64,000 bases of DNA, taken from IMG/VR virus record IMGVR_UViG_3300030012_001430, positions 1-64,000 of that record; one strand, written 5' to 3'. Origin of the DNA: a virus. This document shows positions 48,131 to 55,655 of the stretch, one piece after another. The stretch's first letter is position 1, and each line of letters starts with the position of its first letter. A model generated the notes under the pieces. It ran no database searches. It was not told where the DNA came from and was given only the letters and a program-made list of their open reading frames with translations. The position numbers and the translations under genes were made by a program.

Positions 48131-48802
48131 GTGTCGGTGATGGCAGGTTTTGCAATACTAATTGTAGAGGCTATGAATAAGTTGTATAACAGACTACATG
48201 CTATCAATTTCGGCATATATGGAGCAAGCAAGGCAGGAAAGACAACTCTACATCGACAATTAATGACTAGAGGGGAAGTCCCTGATATACAGAAAAGAAC
48301 TGTTGGCAGACATAGGGCTACTCGTAAATTCGTGAAACTAGACGGTGATGCACATACTGTAAAGACTGCCGATATTGGTGGTCAAACTGTATATTGGGAA
48401 GAATGGGTTAGAGACATGAGAGGAAGACATGTGAAGTATGTCATATTCCTGTTTGATGATAGACATCTAGACAAGCACTATGATATAGAGCAACAACTGT
48501 CTTGGACATTTCTAGTTGATACTATATGCAATTCATATTGGACTATTGGAGGTCGAAAGAAGAAAAAGCAAGACCATGACTACCCTCTAGCAGTCGGTCT
48601 TTGGGCGAACAAGTATGACCTATGGAAAGACAAGTATCCACATAATGGAAAAATCGAAGACCATCCTATATTCGCTTCATTCAAACCCGGACTTCAGAAG
48701 TTAAACGAGACAGGCATACCATGTCACAAATACATAGTTAGTGCTAAATCTGATTCTGAAATGGTATATCGTGGAGTATTAACAATGATAAAAGACTACT
48801 GA
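48131..48802 (+). CDS. Arf/Ras-superfamily-like small GTPase
   Basis: A 223-residue GTPase, GTG start after GAGGTGATAGC. Motifs: P-loop G31-A-S-K-A-G36-K37-T38; DIGGQ at residues 81-85, the DxGGQ hallmark of Arf/SRbeta/G-alpha-like GTPases; ANKYD (residues 159-163) for guanine; SAKSD for the base pocket. The N-terminal 22 residues (MSVMAGFAILIVEAMNKLYN) are hydrophobic and amphipathic, so it may be membrane-linked like Arf. It follows two membrane proteins and precedes neck genes. GTP-controlled virus egress or assembly at membrane is a possible role. Confidence 0.82.
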   Translation: MSVMAGFAILIVEAMNKLYNRLHAINFGIYGASKAGKTTLHRQLMTRGEVPDIQKRTVGRHRATRKFVKLDGDAHTVKTADIGGQTVYWEEWVRDMRGRHVKYVIFLFDDRHLDKHYDIEQQLSWTFLVDTICNSYWTIGGRKKKKQDHDYPLAVGLWANKYDLWKDKYPHNGKIEDHPIFASFKPGLQKLNETGIPCHKYIVSAKSDSEMVYRGVLTMIKDY

Positions 48803-48805
48803 TAC

Positions 48806-48826
48806 GTCAGACTACTCAGGTCTGAC
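48806..48826 (+). terminator. Perfect 7-bp hairpin after the GTPase gene
   Basis: GTCAGAC (48806-48812) and GTCTGAC (48820-48826) with a seven-base loop. Lies between the GTPase stop and the next ribosome site. May be a processing or termination signal. Confidence 0.45.
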
Positions 48827-48861
48827 CGCAAGGAAGACCTAGATAGGTAGGAGAAAATAAA

Positions 48862-49542
48862 ATGTCAATGCAATTTAACCCCCCTAGTTTGATAGGAGCA
48901 ACGAATGCAACAGTGAACGCTGGCCCTAATCCATTCATGGATAGATTGACTGCCGCAAGAGCAGCAGGGCCAATAATGCCTTATGAGTATAAGGCACTAA
49001 AACCAAAGAAACAGTTGAAAGAAATAGTAAAGGTATTGAAACCGGAAAAGAAAACTTTTCTCAAGATACCTTACTCCTTCAAGTACAACTACAAAGATAG
49101 ATGTGTCATATGTGGAACACAGAAATTTTGGACGGCAGACGATACTAGAAGACCTCCACTTCCACTGCACAAGGTTCGCAAGGGATATCCAATGAGAGGA
49201 ACATACTGCGAGAAACATGCAGCAATACACATGCAGTATGAAATGCTAGAGCAACAGATACTAGCCGAGGAACATGGTCTTTCCTTCAGTGCATACATCC
49301 CTTCTGCTAAGAGTTTGAATCCAGTTAACCTAGTAAAATCAGGACCAATAACTCAATTAAAACAAGAGGACATAAACTCTCTAACATCTCTAGGATGGTC
49401 AATACAACCTCCTGTCACAGAGAACTCATCTAAGGAAGAACAACTCTATGCCTTGATGATAGAGAACACGGCCATGTCTGCTAAGATTAAATCTTTATTG
49501 ACCGAAGGCGTTAAGATTACCACACAGGAGGAGAGTAACTGA
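48862..49542 (+). CDS. Zinc-containing 226-residue virion-cluster protein
   Basis: TAGGAGAAAA precedes the ATG. Central CVICG...CEKHAAIH (about residues 79-120) is a probable zinc site; the C-terminal 60 residues are helical (EEQLYALMIENTAMSAKIKS). No family recognised. It overlaps the next start by one base. Confidence 0.6.
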   Translation: MSMQFNPPSLIGATNATVNAGPNPFMDRLTAARAAGPIMPYEYKALKPKKQLKEIVKVLKPEKKTFLKIPYSFKYNYKDRCVICGTQKFWTADDTRRPPLPLHKVRKGYPMRGTYCEKHAAIHMQYEMLEQQILAEEHGLSFSAYIPSAKSLNPVNLVKSGPITQLKQEDINSLTSLGWSIQPPVTENSSKEEQLYALMIENTAMSAKIKSLLTEGVKITTQEESN

Positions 49543-50249
49543 TGGGTGTCTTCGGAACAAGCAACTCTGCCCTATCTTCACAGATAAACACAATGGGCCA
49601 AGCCAATTTTAAAATGACTAACAACCTCTTGACTTTGCAAGAGAATCATGTGGAAGAGTTCTTCCAATACCACGGAGAACAATTCCTAAGTGCATTTGAA
49701 AAGATGATGGAAGATGTGATGGCTAGAGTTGTCAGTCAGATGCTAGTCAAAATGAAATTCGTATCTAACACCAATGGAGATTTGGAGATACATCCTGACT
49801 CTCTAAGTGAGTTCACAAGTATCACACAAGAAAATATTGATTTGGATATTGTCAACCTTCTTGCTAGTGCTGTTAACTCAGAAGTTATCATGCAGAGAAG
49901 AATGGCAAAGCAGCAGTATCTAGAATCACAGGGCTTTGCTTCTCCTGCACAAGATATGCCGCAACAAATGGGCGGTATGCCTCAAGGTGGAAACCCTCAA
50001 GGCATGAATCCTACAAACATACAAGGCGCACCTGCTATGGGTGGGATGAATCAGCAAATGATGCAACAGCAAATGGCTATGAACAATGGAAGTGGATATC
50101 CAATACCTCCGAGTGGGTATGACCAATTCAATAATCCATATTGGATTGACCCTGCTACTGGTCAACCATCATACACACCGCCTCAAAGCGGTCTTGGTCT
50201 AGCCTCTGCTCTAAGCAAAGGTGTTGCATGGGCAAAGTGGTTGGCATAG
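49542..50249 (+). CDS. Helical protein with Met/Gln/Gly/Pro-rich tail
   Basis: 235 residues. The N-terminal 125 residues are helical (HVEEFFQYHGEQFLSAFEKM). The tail is low-complexity (MPQQMGGMPQGGNPQGMN, MMQQQMAMNNGSGYPIPP) and ends with a short hydrophobic helix GLGLASALSKGVAWAKWLA that could insert in a membrane. Such tails are unusual and may phase-separate or bind capsid. Confidence 0.6.
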   Translation: MGVFGTSNSALSSQINTMGQANFKMTNNLLTLQENHVEEFFQYHGEQFLSAFEKMMEDVMARVVSQMLVKMKFVSNTNGDLEIHPDSLSEFTSITQENIDLDIVNLLASAVNSEVIMQRRMAKQQYLESQGFASPAQDMPQQMGGMPQGGNPQGMNPTNIQGAPAMGGMNQQMMQQQMAMNNGSGYPIPPSGYDQFNNPYWIDPATGQPSYTPPQSGLGLASALSKGVAWAKWLA

Positions 50250-50263
50250 GTGGAATTTAATGT

Positions 50264-51637
50264 ATGAGTTTGACTATCGACAGCAGTAATGATAGCGACC
50301 TAGAAGATACATTTACTCTAACCGAAGCAGATGTCAAGGCTGCTACTGTTACCCCCACTACTGATGCTTCTGTTATTCTAAGGACATTAGTTCTAAAGAT
50401 GCTTCAGAGTCAAATGAAAGACAGTAGGAGATTCACACAGCAAACAGTCAGGAGAGACTTTAGAATATTGATGTCTCTTACAAAAGAGGATTTCAAAACA
50501 GAGGAAGAGTTTGCACAGTATAAAAAATACATGGGGGAACTTGTGGAGAAAGCACTATCCCTTCCTGTGGCTAAAACTGTTGATGAATTAGAGGATAACC
50601 TACCCGGAAAGAAAGGCTCTGCAATGTTTGAGTTGTTTGGTGGAGGTTCAATGACTAGAGATGATTTCAAATCGGATGAGGCATATGAGGACTACAAGCA
50701 AAGCATAGAGAACAAACCTTCTCCTGTTGCTACTAATATAAGAGAGAAGGACGTTACATTTCAGCAATTACTACTCCCTGCTTACTTGGGTCAGACATAC
50801 GAAGGTAGTTCTAAAACAGGCAAACCATCTAAGGTAATGGAGACTGTTGATAAAGATAAGAGTCTCTTCGATGAAAGTAAGATTGGGCAATACCTAGATA
50901 AAAACGATAGTGATTCATCAACGAAAGGCAAGATATTCTACACATGGGATTTGGAGGCATATCTGAAAGCACTATTGAAGGATGATGGGTTTGATGATTT
51001 CGACAGTGACCATTTGAGGTTAGTTCCTAACAAAGAGAAAGAAACCGCTACGCTAAATTCCACTAGAATGAATACCCTATTAGGCATAAACCCCCCTAAG
51101 ATGGATATTACTATGAAATTCGATGGGGAAAGAAACAAAGTCATACCTTCTAAATACACACTTGGCGATAGAGAGTACGATGCCAAGGTAAAGACTGAAA
51201 GAGAGAAAGCCGCAAAGTATCTGCTTTCCTTCATAAAACTCACCAAAGAACAAGAAGATAAAATCGCTAAGGAAATCTTAGAGAGGTCAAACTTCATGAA
51301 AGCAAGAAGAACTAGAGACAGGGATAAGAAGATGAGAGGTGCAGGGCGTGAGCCAACTGTTTCCGAACTCACTAGAAACTATCTAGACTTAGATGTGGGA
51401 AAGATGACCTTTGTTATATCTGTGAGTGGATATCAATCCATTCTAAAGGGAACTATATCCGCAGAGGAGAAACAAGATGTTCTTGACTATGGTTTGATAC
51501 TAGACAAGACAGGGGAATTAAGATTAGCAGAAGAAGGTGCTTTCGCTATCACTGAAAGAGATAAGGTGGAGGGCATATCTGATATAGTCAGGGGGGTTAA
51601 GACCTTCATGGCTAAGACCCGGAAATTCAGGAGTTGA
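50264..51637 (+). CDS. Unknown 457-residue protein
   Basis: A charged, mostly helical protein with an acidic start. Two small similar segments, EDFKTEEEFAQYKKYMGE and DDFKSDEAYEDYKQSIEN, suggest a tandem repeat. No motif. Placed before the adaptor gene, so likely a neck or head-tail junction protein. Confidence 0.55.
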   Translation: MSLTIDSSNDSDLEDTFTLTEADVKAATVTPTTDASVILRTLVLKMLQSQMKDSRRFTQQTVRRDFRILMSLTKEDFKTEEEFAQYKKYMGELVEKALSLPVAKTVDELEDNLPGKKGSAMFELFGGGSMTRDDFKSDEAYEDYKQSIENKPSPVATNIREKDVTFQQLLLPAYLGQTYEGSSKTGKPSKVMETVDKDKSLFDESKIGQYLDKNDSDSSTKGKIFYTWDLEAYLKALLKDDGFDDFDSDHLRLVPNKEKETATLNSTRMNTLLGINPPKMDITMKFDGERNKVIPSKYTLGDREYDAKVKTEREKAAKYLLSFIKLTKEQEDKIAKEILERSNFMKARRTRDRDKKMRGAGREPTVSELTRNYLDLDVGKMTFVISVSGYQSILKGTISAEEKQDVLDYGLILDKTGELRLAEEGAFAITERDKVEGISDIVRGVKTFMAKTRKFRS

Positions 51638-51641
51638 ATAA

Positions 51642-52718
51642 ATGTCAAAACTATCATCCCCAAGTGACTTTACTAACATTAACCCAAACTACACATTAGG
51701 TAGAGGATTCTATACAACGCATTCTGATGTATCTCAACTATTGCAGATAAATGCCTTTACCTCATCCACTACACCTACTATTGCTGAAGTTGGTAATCTA
51801 ATCAAGAGAGCAGAGGAGAGGGTTGATGATGTGGTTGGGCATTCTTATCGACCTGTTATTTATCACCATGAGTTTCATGGATTCGAGGCTTTCAGGATGG
51901 GTGCTTATCCAGTAAACAGATTCAAAGATTACATTGGCTTTGTTCAATTAGAGAGACCTGATGTTCAGAAGATTGTAAGACTAGAGGTTTGGCAAGGAAC
52001 TGAATATGTAGACTTGGCTTCTGCAACTGCGAAGATAAAAGTACCAAGTGGCCCTGAGAGTGGCTCTTGGAGAATTGTGTTGGGAGTTGGAGCATATACA
52101 TTCCATCTAGATAAAGGAACAGAGTTCTTCGATAACTATGGACCTAAGACAACTGCTAGTCAGATAGCCGATGCAATCAACGAGGTCTTCCCACATAAGA
52201 CTGCGAAGTTCACTGGTGAAACTACTGCTAAGACTGTGACCGCTCAAGGAGCAACTACTGTCAATATCTCTGATTTCTTCTATGCTACAACAGACAGTGA
52301 AGCAGGGGATACTGTTGTAATCTCCTCTCTTCTGATGGGGGATGATGGCTCTGCTTGCACTATATCATCAACGGCTGGAACAGTAACTCAGTTCACAGAC
52401 AACCAAGACCAAAGAAGACTAGGAGATTATTGGGTGATAGGAAAAGACGGTAAGATTTTCTTCTTGAAGAATTATCCATTCCTTCATTCACACTCTGTTC
52501 GTGTAACATATGTCAGTGGGGAGAAGAGAGTTCCTGCTACCATACACGATGCTACTACTAAACTAGTAGCGGCAGAGGTCATACGTCATGATGACAACTC
52601 AATACTCATTGCTGAAACAGGCTCTAACATAGACCTGAAAACTAAGCACGATATACTTCTTGAGGAAGCCAATAAGATACTAAACGGCAAGAAAGATATC
52701 ATACATTTTATTGATTAG
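51642..52718 (+). CDS. Head-tail adaptor/connector protein with an inserted beta domain
   Basis: 358 residues. TIAEVGNLIKRAEERVDDVV followed by GHSYRPV resembles the helical head-completion (gp6/adaptor) proteins of tailed phages. A beta-rich insert occupies the middle (TAKTVTAQGATTVNISDFFY), and the final helix VAAEVIRHDDNSIL closes the fold. Role inferred from order and partial pattern. Confidence 0.65.
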   Translation: MSKLSSPSDFTNINPNYTLGRGFYTTHSDVSQLLQINAFTSSTTPTIAEVGNLIKRAEERVDDVVGHSYRPVIYHHEFHGFEAFRMGAYPVNRFKDYIGFVQLERPDVQKIVRLEVWQGTEYVDLASATAKIKVPSGPESGSWRIVLGVGAYTFHLDKGTEFFDNYGPKTTASQIADAINEVFPHKTAKFTGETTAKTVTAQGATTVNISDFFYATTDSEAGDTVVISSLLMGDDGSACTISSTAGTVTQFTDNQDQRRLGDYWVIGKDGKIFFLKNYPFLHSHSVRVTYVSGEKRVPATIHDATTKLVAAEVIRHDDNSILIAETGSNIDLKTKHDILLEEANKILNGKKDIIHFID

Positions 52719-52725
52719 TGATATT

Positions 52726-52920
52726 ATGAGTGCAGAGAAGAAGTATCTTGAGATTCTAAAAAAGGAACAAGAAAGAAATGAACTCTTGAAAGAACTAGAA
52801 GACATAATTGGATTTGATGTTAGTTTCTCCGATGAGATGGTTATGAGGAATGCTAGAGATGCGTTTGCTAAGGCGTATGACAAGGAACTTAAGGAGAAGT
52901 TGAAGATATGGATGAAGTGA
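52726..52920 (+). CDS. Small helical protein, 64 residues
   Basis: ATG 52726 is used; the frame to 52711 overlaps the adaptor. Charged coil (KKYLEILKKEQERNELLKEL). The start KYLEILKK loosely resembles the tag core with Tyr instead of Trp. Overlaps the next gene by about 13 bases. Confidence 0.5.
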   Translation: MSAEKKYLEILKKEQERNELLKELEDIIGFDVSFSDEMVMRNARDAFAKAYDKELKEKLKIWMK

Positions 52921-53441
52921 CTCTAATCATCAGGCTTCTGCAAGATAACTGGTCTGCATCGGCGGCTGCTTTAGTTAGTGCAGGTGAAATAACGGCTAAC
53001 CATAATGCCACACCTAAGTTTATCGACATACGTTCGATAGAACCGAAAGAAGGTAGAAGAGTAGACATAGATTCTGAATCTGTGATAATTGTCTTTGAAG
53101 ATAGTTCCGCTACTTCCTATCCTACTATCGATTATGCTGCTAGAAGTGAGGACTTCTCTTTCACTCTTCATTTGAGGGTTTTACATAGAAGAGATATGAC
53201 TAGTAACACGTTTTCTAGGGATAGGTTAGAGGCATTATACAAGATAGTCAGATACATCTTTGAAAACAATGCTTTTAGGCCAACTGTCTATGCAACACCC
53301 GCCGATAACACTTCGGCGGCTTTGGGAGATGCAGATTTAATACGATTAACGTCTAGAAATGAAGCCAATGATAGAGGGAAAAGACTATTGGGATACAAGA
53401 TTGGAGTAGAGTTAAAGCGGTTTGCAAGAGCGACATTGTGA
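52908..53441 (+). CDS. Tail terminator/completion-like protein
   Basis: 177 residues, with alternating strand and helix (VTLIIRLLQDNW, DFSFTLHLRVLHRRD, RLEALYKIVRYIF). Position directly before the tail tube gene is where tail-terminator proteins lie. The fold pattern fits, but similarity is not strong. Confidence 0.6.
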   Translation: MDEVTLIIRLLQDNWSASAAALVSAGEITANHNATPKFIDIRSIEPKEGRRVDIDSESVIIVFEDSSATSYPTIDYAARSEDFSFTLHLRVLHRRDMTSNTFSRDRLEALYKIVRYIFENNAFRPTVYATPADNTSAALGDADLIRLTSRNEANDRGKRLLGYKIGVELKRFARATL

Positions 53442-53450
53442 GGAAGAAAA

Positions 53451-54992
53451 ATGGTAAGTAATGAAGTATTTGTAGGAGCAAACGCACAAGTTGGATTATG
53501 CCCGGAATTAGACCTTTTCTTTGACCAAGCAGTATTGGGTGGTAGTGGTCTCACTGTGACACTAAGCAGTGGACAGCAATCAGTGACTAAACTCATTCCC
53601 AATCTCTATGTCGGTTGCACTGCTAAGATTACAACTCAATCAAATGTAGCGACAACATACAGAACAGTCGTTTCCAATACTGCAACTGCTCTTACTCTAG
53701 ATTCCGCACCAACTGACAGCAACGGTGCTGATGTTAGTTCAGGAACAATAGAGTGTTCAATCCTCTCATTTGGCGCACCTGCTTATGGCCCAATCAAGTC
53801 ATCCACAGGAACTATACTCTCCGATAGTTGGGTCGGGCTAGTTAACACATTTACTCCTCCTAATGTAGAAGTTGAGATGAAACAGTTGAATCTCGCTGCT
53901 GCTGGTGGTAGGAACTTCGACTACCAATACAAAGGAGCAGAAACAGTATCGGGTGGTTCTCTAGACATCTCTCTGAACAACGGCTCTTGGCTATACTACG
54001 CATTGGGTAAGGTTGCTCTAGGCACAATGACTGGAAGCAGTTCTTCTACTGTTGACAGTAACTCTCACAATGGGGTGGGCTTCAATGTTGGAACTGAGAG
54101 AATTGTGAGGATAGTAGATGCGAATAACTTCCCTGAAGTAGACAATAGTGGTTCAGACCTAGCAGCAACTCAGTTCAATCTGCTTGAAGGTAATGACATG
54201 TTCAACTATACTTTCTCTGAGGCCAACGATGATGTTCTACCATCATTCGCTCTTGATGTAGTCTACCGCAAGGCAGGGCATTCCAACACTACTGCATTAG
54301 ATGCATTGTCACCAAACGAGAACATGTATTCTCGAATCTTCACAGGATGCCAAGTGAATACCATGACTCTCAACTTTGAGGAGGGTCAAGAATTGAAGTG
54401 TTCCTTGGACTTAGTTACTAGAAGAGCCTTTGATGCTCCTAATGGATACTTACCTCTAGGTGGTAACTCATCTCTAACGGCTCTAAGCAACACAAGCGGT
54501 GGAAGAGGAATGGTGAATTACAGTTCCACACTAACAGACAACTATCCATTCCTATTCTCTGATGGCACAATCACACTCTTTGGTCAGACACTGGCTAGAG
54601 TGAAAGGTGGCTCTCTAGTCATCAGCAACAACCTACTGCCACAGAGATACATTGGAAACTACAACAGGCAGATTACATCGGCACATCTACCCGGACAGAG
54701 GACATACGAACTAACCTTGACTATGCTCATAACAGATACGACACTATGGGATGAGTTGAGAAACGATAACGAATCAACTGGTGCTTTGAGATTGAAGTTC
54801 ACCAAAGACTCAGGTGAGGAAATAGACATTCAACTTGCTGATTACCTAATCAACTCAGTGAACGTCCCGTTCCCTGAAGACAAAGGGCCAGTAGAGGTTG
54901 AGGCTTCAATAACAGCAAGGACTCTAACGACTGCCACCTACAAGGGTAAGTGGGCAATCATGACTCTTGGCGGTAGTGCAACAGGTAATTAG
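53451..54992 (+). CDS. Major tail tube protein
   Basis: 513 residues, beta-rich with several Ig-like inserts. MYSRIFTGCQVNTMTLNFEE and LKCSLDLVTRRAFDAPN resemble the tail-tube fold (Y-x-G-C-x-V-x-x-x-x-L segment followed by strands). Next to tail terminator and tail chaperone, the order supports it. Longer than usual (about 250), so surface domains were added. Confidence 0.75.
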   Translation: MVSNEVFVGANAQVGLCPELDLFFDQAVLGGSGLTVTLSSGQQSVTKLIPNLYVGCTAKITTQSNVATTYRTVVSNTATALTLDSAPTDSNGADVSSGTIECSILSFGAPAYGPIKSSTGTILSDSWVGLVNTFTPPNVEVEMKQLNLAAAGGRNFDYQYKGAETVSGGSLDISLNNGSWLYYALGKVALGTMTGSSSSTVDSNSHNGVGFNVGTERIVRIVDANNFPEVDNSGSDLAATQFNLLEGNDMFNYTFSEANDDVLPSFALDVVYRKAGHSNTTALDALSPNENMYSRIFTGCQVNTMTLNFEEGQELKCSLDLVTRRAFDAPNGYLPLGGNSSLTALSNTSGGRGMVNYSSTLTDNYPFLFSDGTITLFGQTLARVKGGSLVISNNLLPQRYIGNYNRQITSAHLPGQRTYELTLTMLITDTTLWDELRNDNESTGALRLKFTKDSGEEIDIQLADYLINSVNVPFPEDKGPVEVEASITARTLTTATYKGKWAIMTLGGSATGN

Positions 54993-55080
54993 GAGGCGTG
55001 ACCAAGTTAGGGAACGCTATCCGATTTTTGATTCCACCAACACGTTTGTTTGTTGGTATGTATTGTAGGTGGAAAGAAAA
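54993..55080 (+). other. Spacer with CCAAC/GTTGG hairpin
   Basis: CCAACACGTTTGTTTGTTGG gives a 5-7 bp stem near 55035-55055. May end or weaken the tube transcript before the chaperone gene. No gene. Confidence 0.4.
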
Positions 55081-55449
55081 ATGACAGAAAGAAAAATTGT
55101 AAGTGATAAGACTAGGCTGTTCGCAAGAGCAGCAACCGAATGCCATCAGGTTAGGGTAGCCCCTGACTCTGATGAATACCTCCAAGTTTGGATTAAAGAA
55201 CCAACTTGGTTACAGGTAGAACAGGCGTTATCGTCTGTTATGGACATGGATGCTCAGGGTCAAACTATGGGCATCAATCTAAACAAGATGTATAGATACA
55301 TGGTTGAGAACTTCGTAGAGAAGACCGAGCCTCAACTGTCTGCTACTGACTTAATTAGACTCAATCCCTATATTGGTTCACAACTAAAAGAAATACTCCC
55401 CAATCCCTTCATGGATGTCATGGGGGATGATACGGGAAACGAAAACTAA
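55081..55449 (+). CDS. Tail assembly chaperone, short form (gpG-like)
   Basis: ATG 55081 after TTGTAGGTGGAA. 122 residues, soluble, beta then helix (YLQVWIKEPTWLQVEQALSS, then LNKMYRYMVENFVEK). It precedes the tape-measure gene and has the -1 frameshift site G-GGA-AAC at its end (55434-55440), the known arrangement of gpG/gpGT chaperones that coat the tape measure. Short form ends TAA at 55449. Confidence 0.8.
   Translation: MTERKIVSDKTRLFARAATECHQVRVAPDSDEYLQVWIKEPTWLQVEQALSSVMDMDAQGQTMGINLNKMYRYMVENFVEKTEPQLSATDLIRLNPYIGSQLKEILPNPFMDVMGDDTGNEN
55434..55440 (+). promoter_or_regulatory. Programmed -1 ribosomal frameshift site G-GGA-AAC
   Basis: In the chaperone frame the codons are AC-G GGA AAC, exactly X XXY YYZ with X=G, Y=A, Z=C, three codons before the stop. 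After a -1 slip, the frame is open to 55649 without an interrupting stop. Classic tailed-phage site. Confidence 0.8.
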
Positions 55450-55649
55450 TCCGAAGAGGTCTGAAAGGTGGAAGTGTAAGCAGTGAGGTGGCAATGAAGA
55501 TTATGCTATACACTTACTGCACTACTTTCTCCATCAACCCTTTGGAGGCTTATGATACACCAGTATCGGTAGTAAAGGAAATGTTAGAAATACATGGCGA
55601 AGTGAAGAGACTGGAATCGGAGGCGTTGAAAGAAGGAACAAAGAAGTGA
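55440..55649 (+). CDS. Tail assembly chaperone frameshift extension (gpGT tail part)
   Basis: In the -1 frame from 55440, 69 codons follow the slip: RKLIRRGLKGGSVSSEVAM, then TFSINPLEAYDTPV, then KEMLEIHGEVKRLESEAL. The LKGGSV-like start and the P-x-x-x-x-P-V helix pattern are usual for the T domain. The fusion would be 189 residues. An internal ATG at 55494 could give a 51-residue separate protein instead. No strong RBS there, so frameshift is favoured. Confidence 0.75.
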   Translation, partial: RKLIRRGLKGGSVSSEVAMKIMLYTYCTTFSINPLEAYDTPVSVVKEMLEIHGEVKRLESEALKEGTKK

Positions 55650-55655
55650 TTGGTA

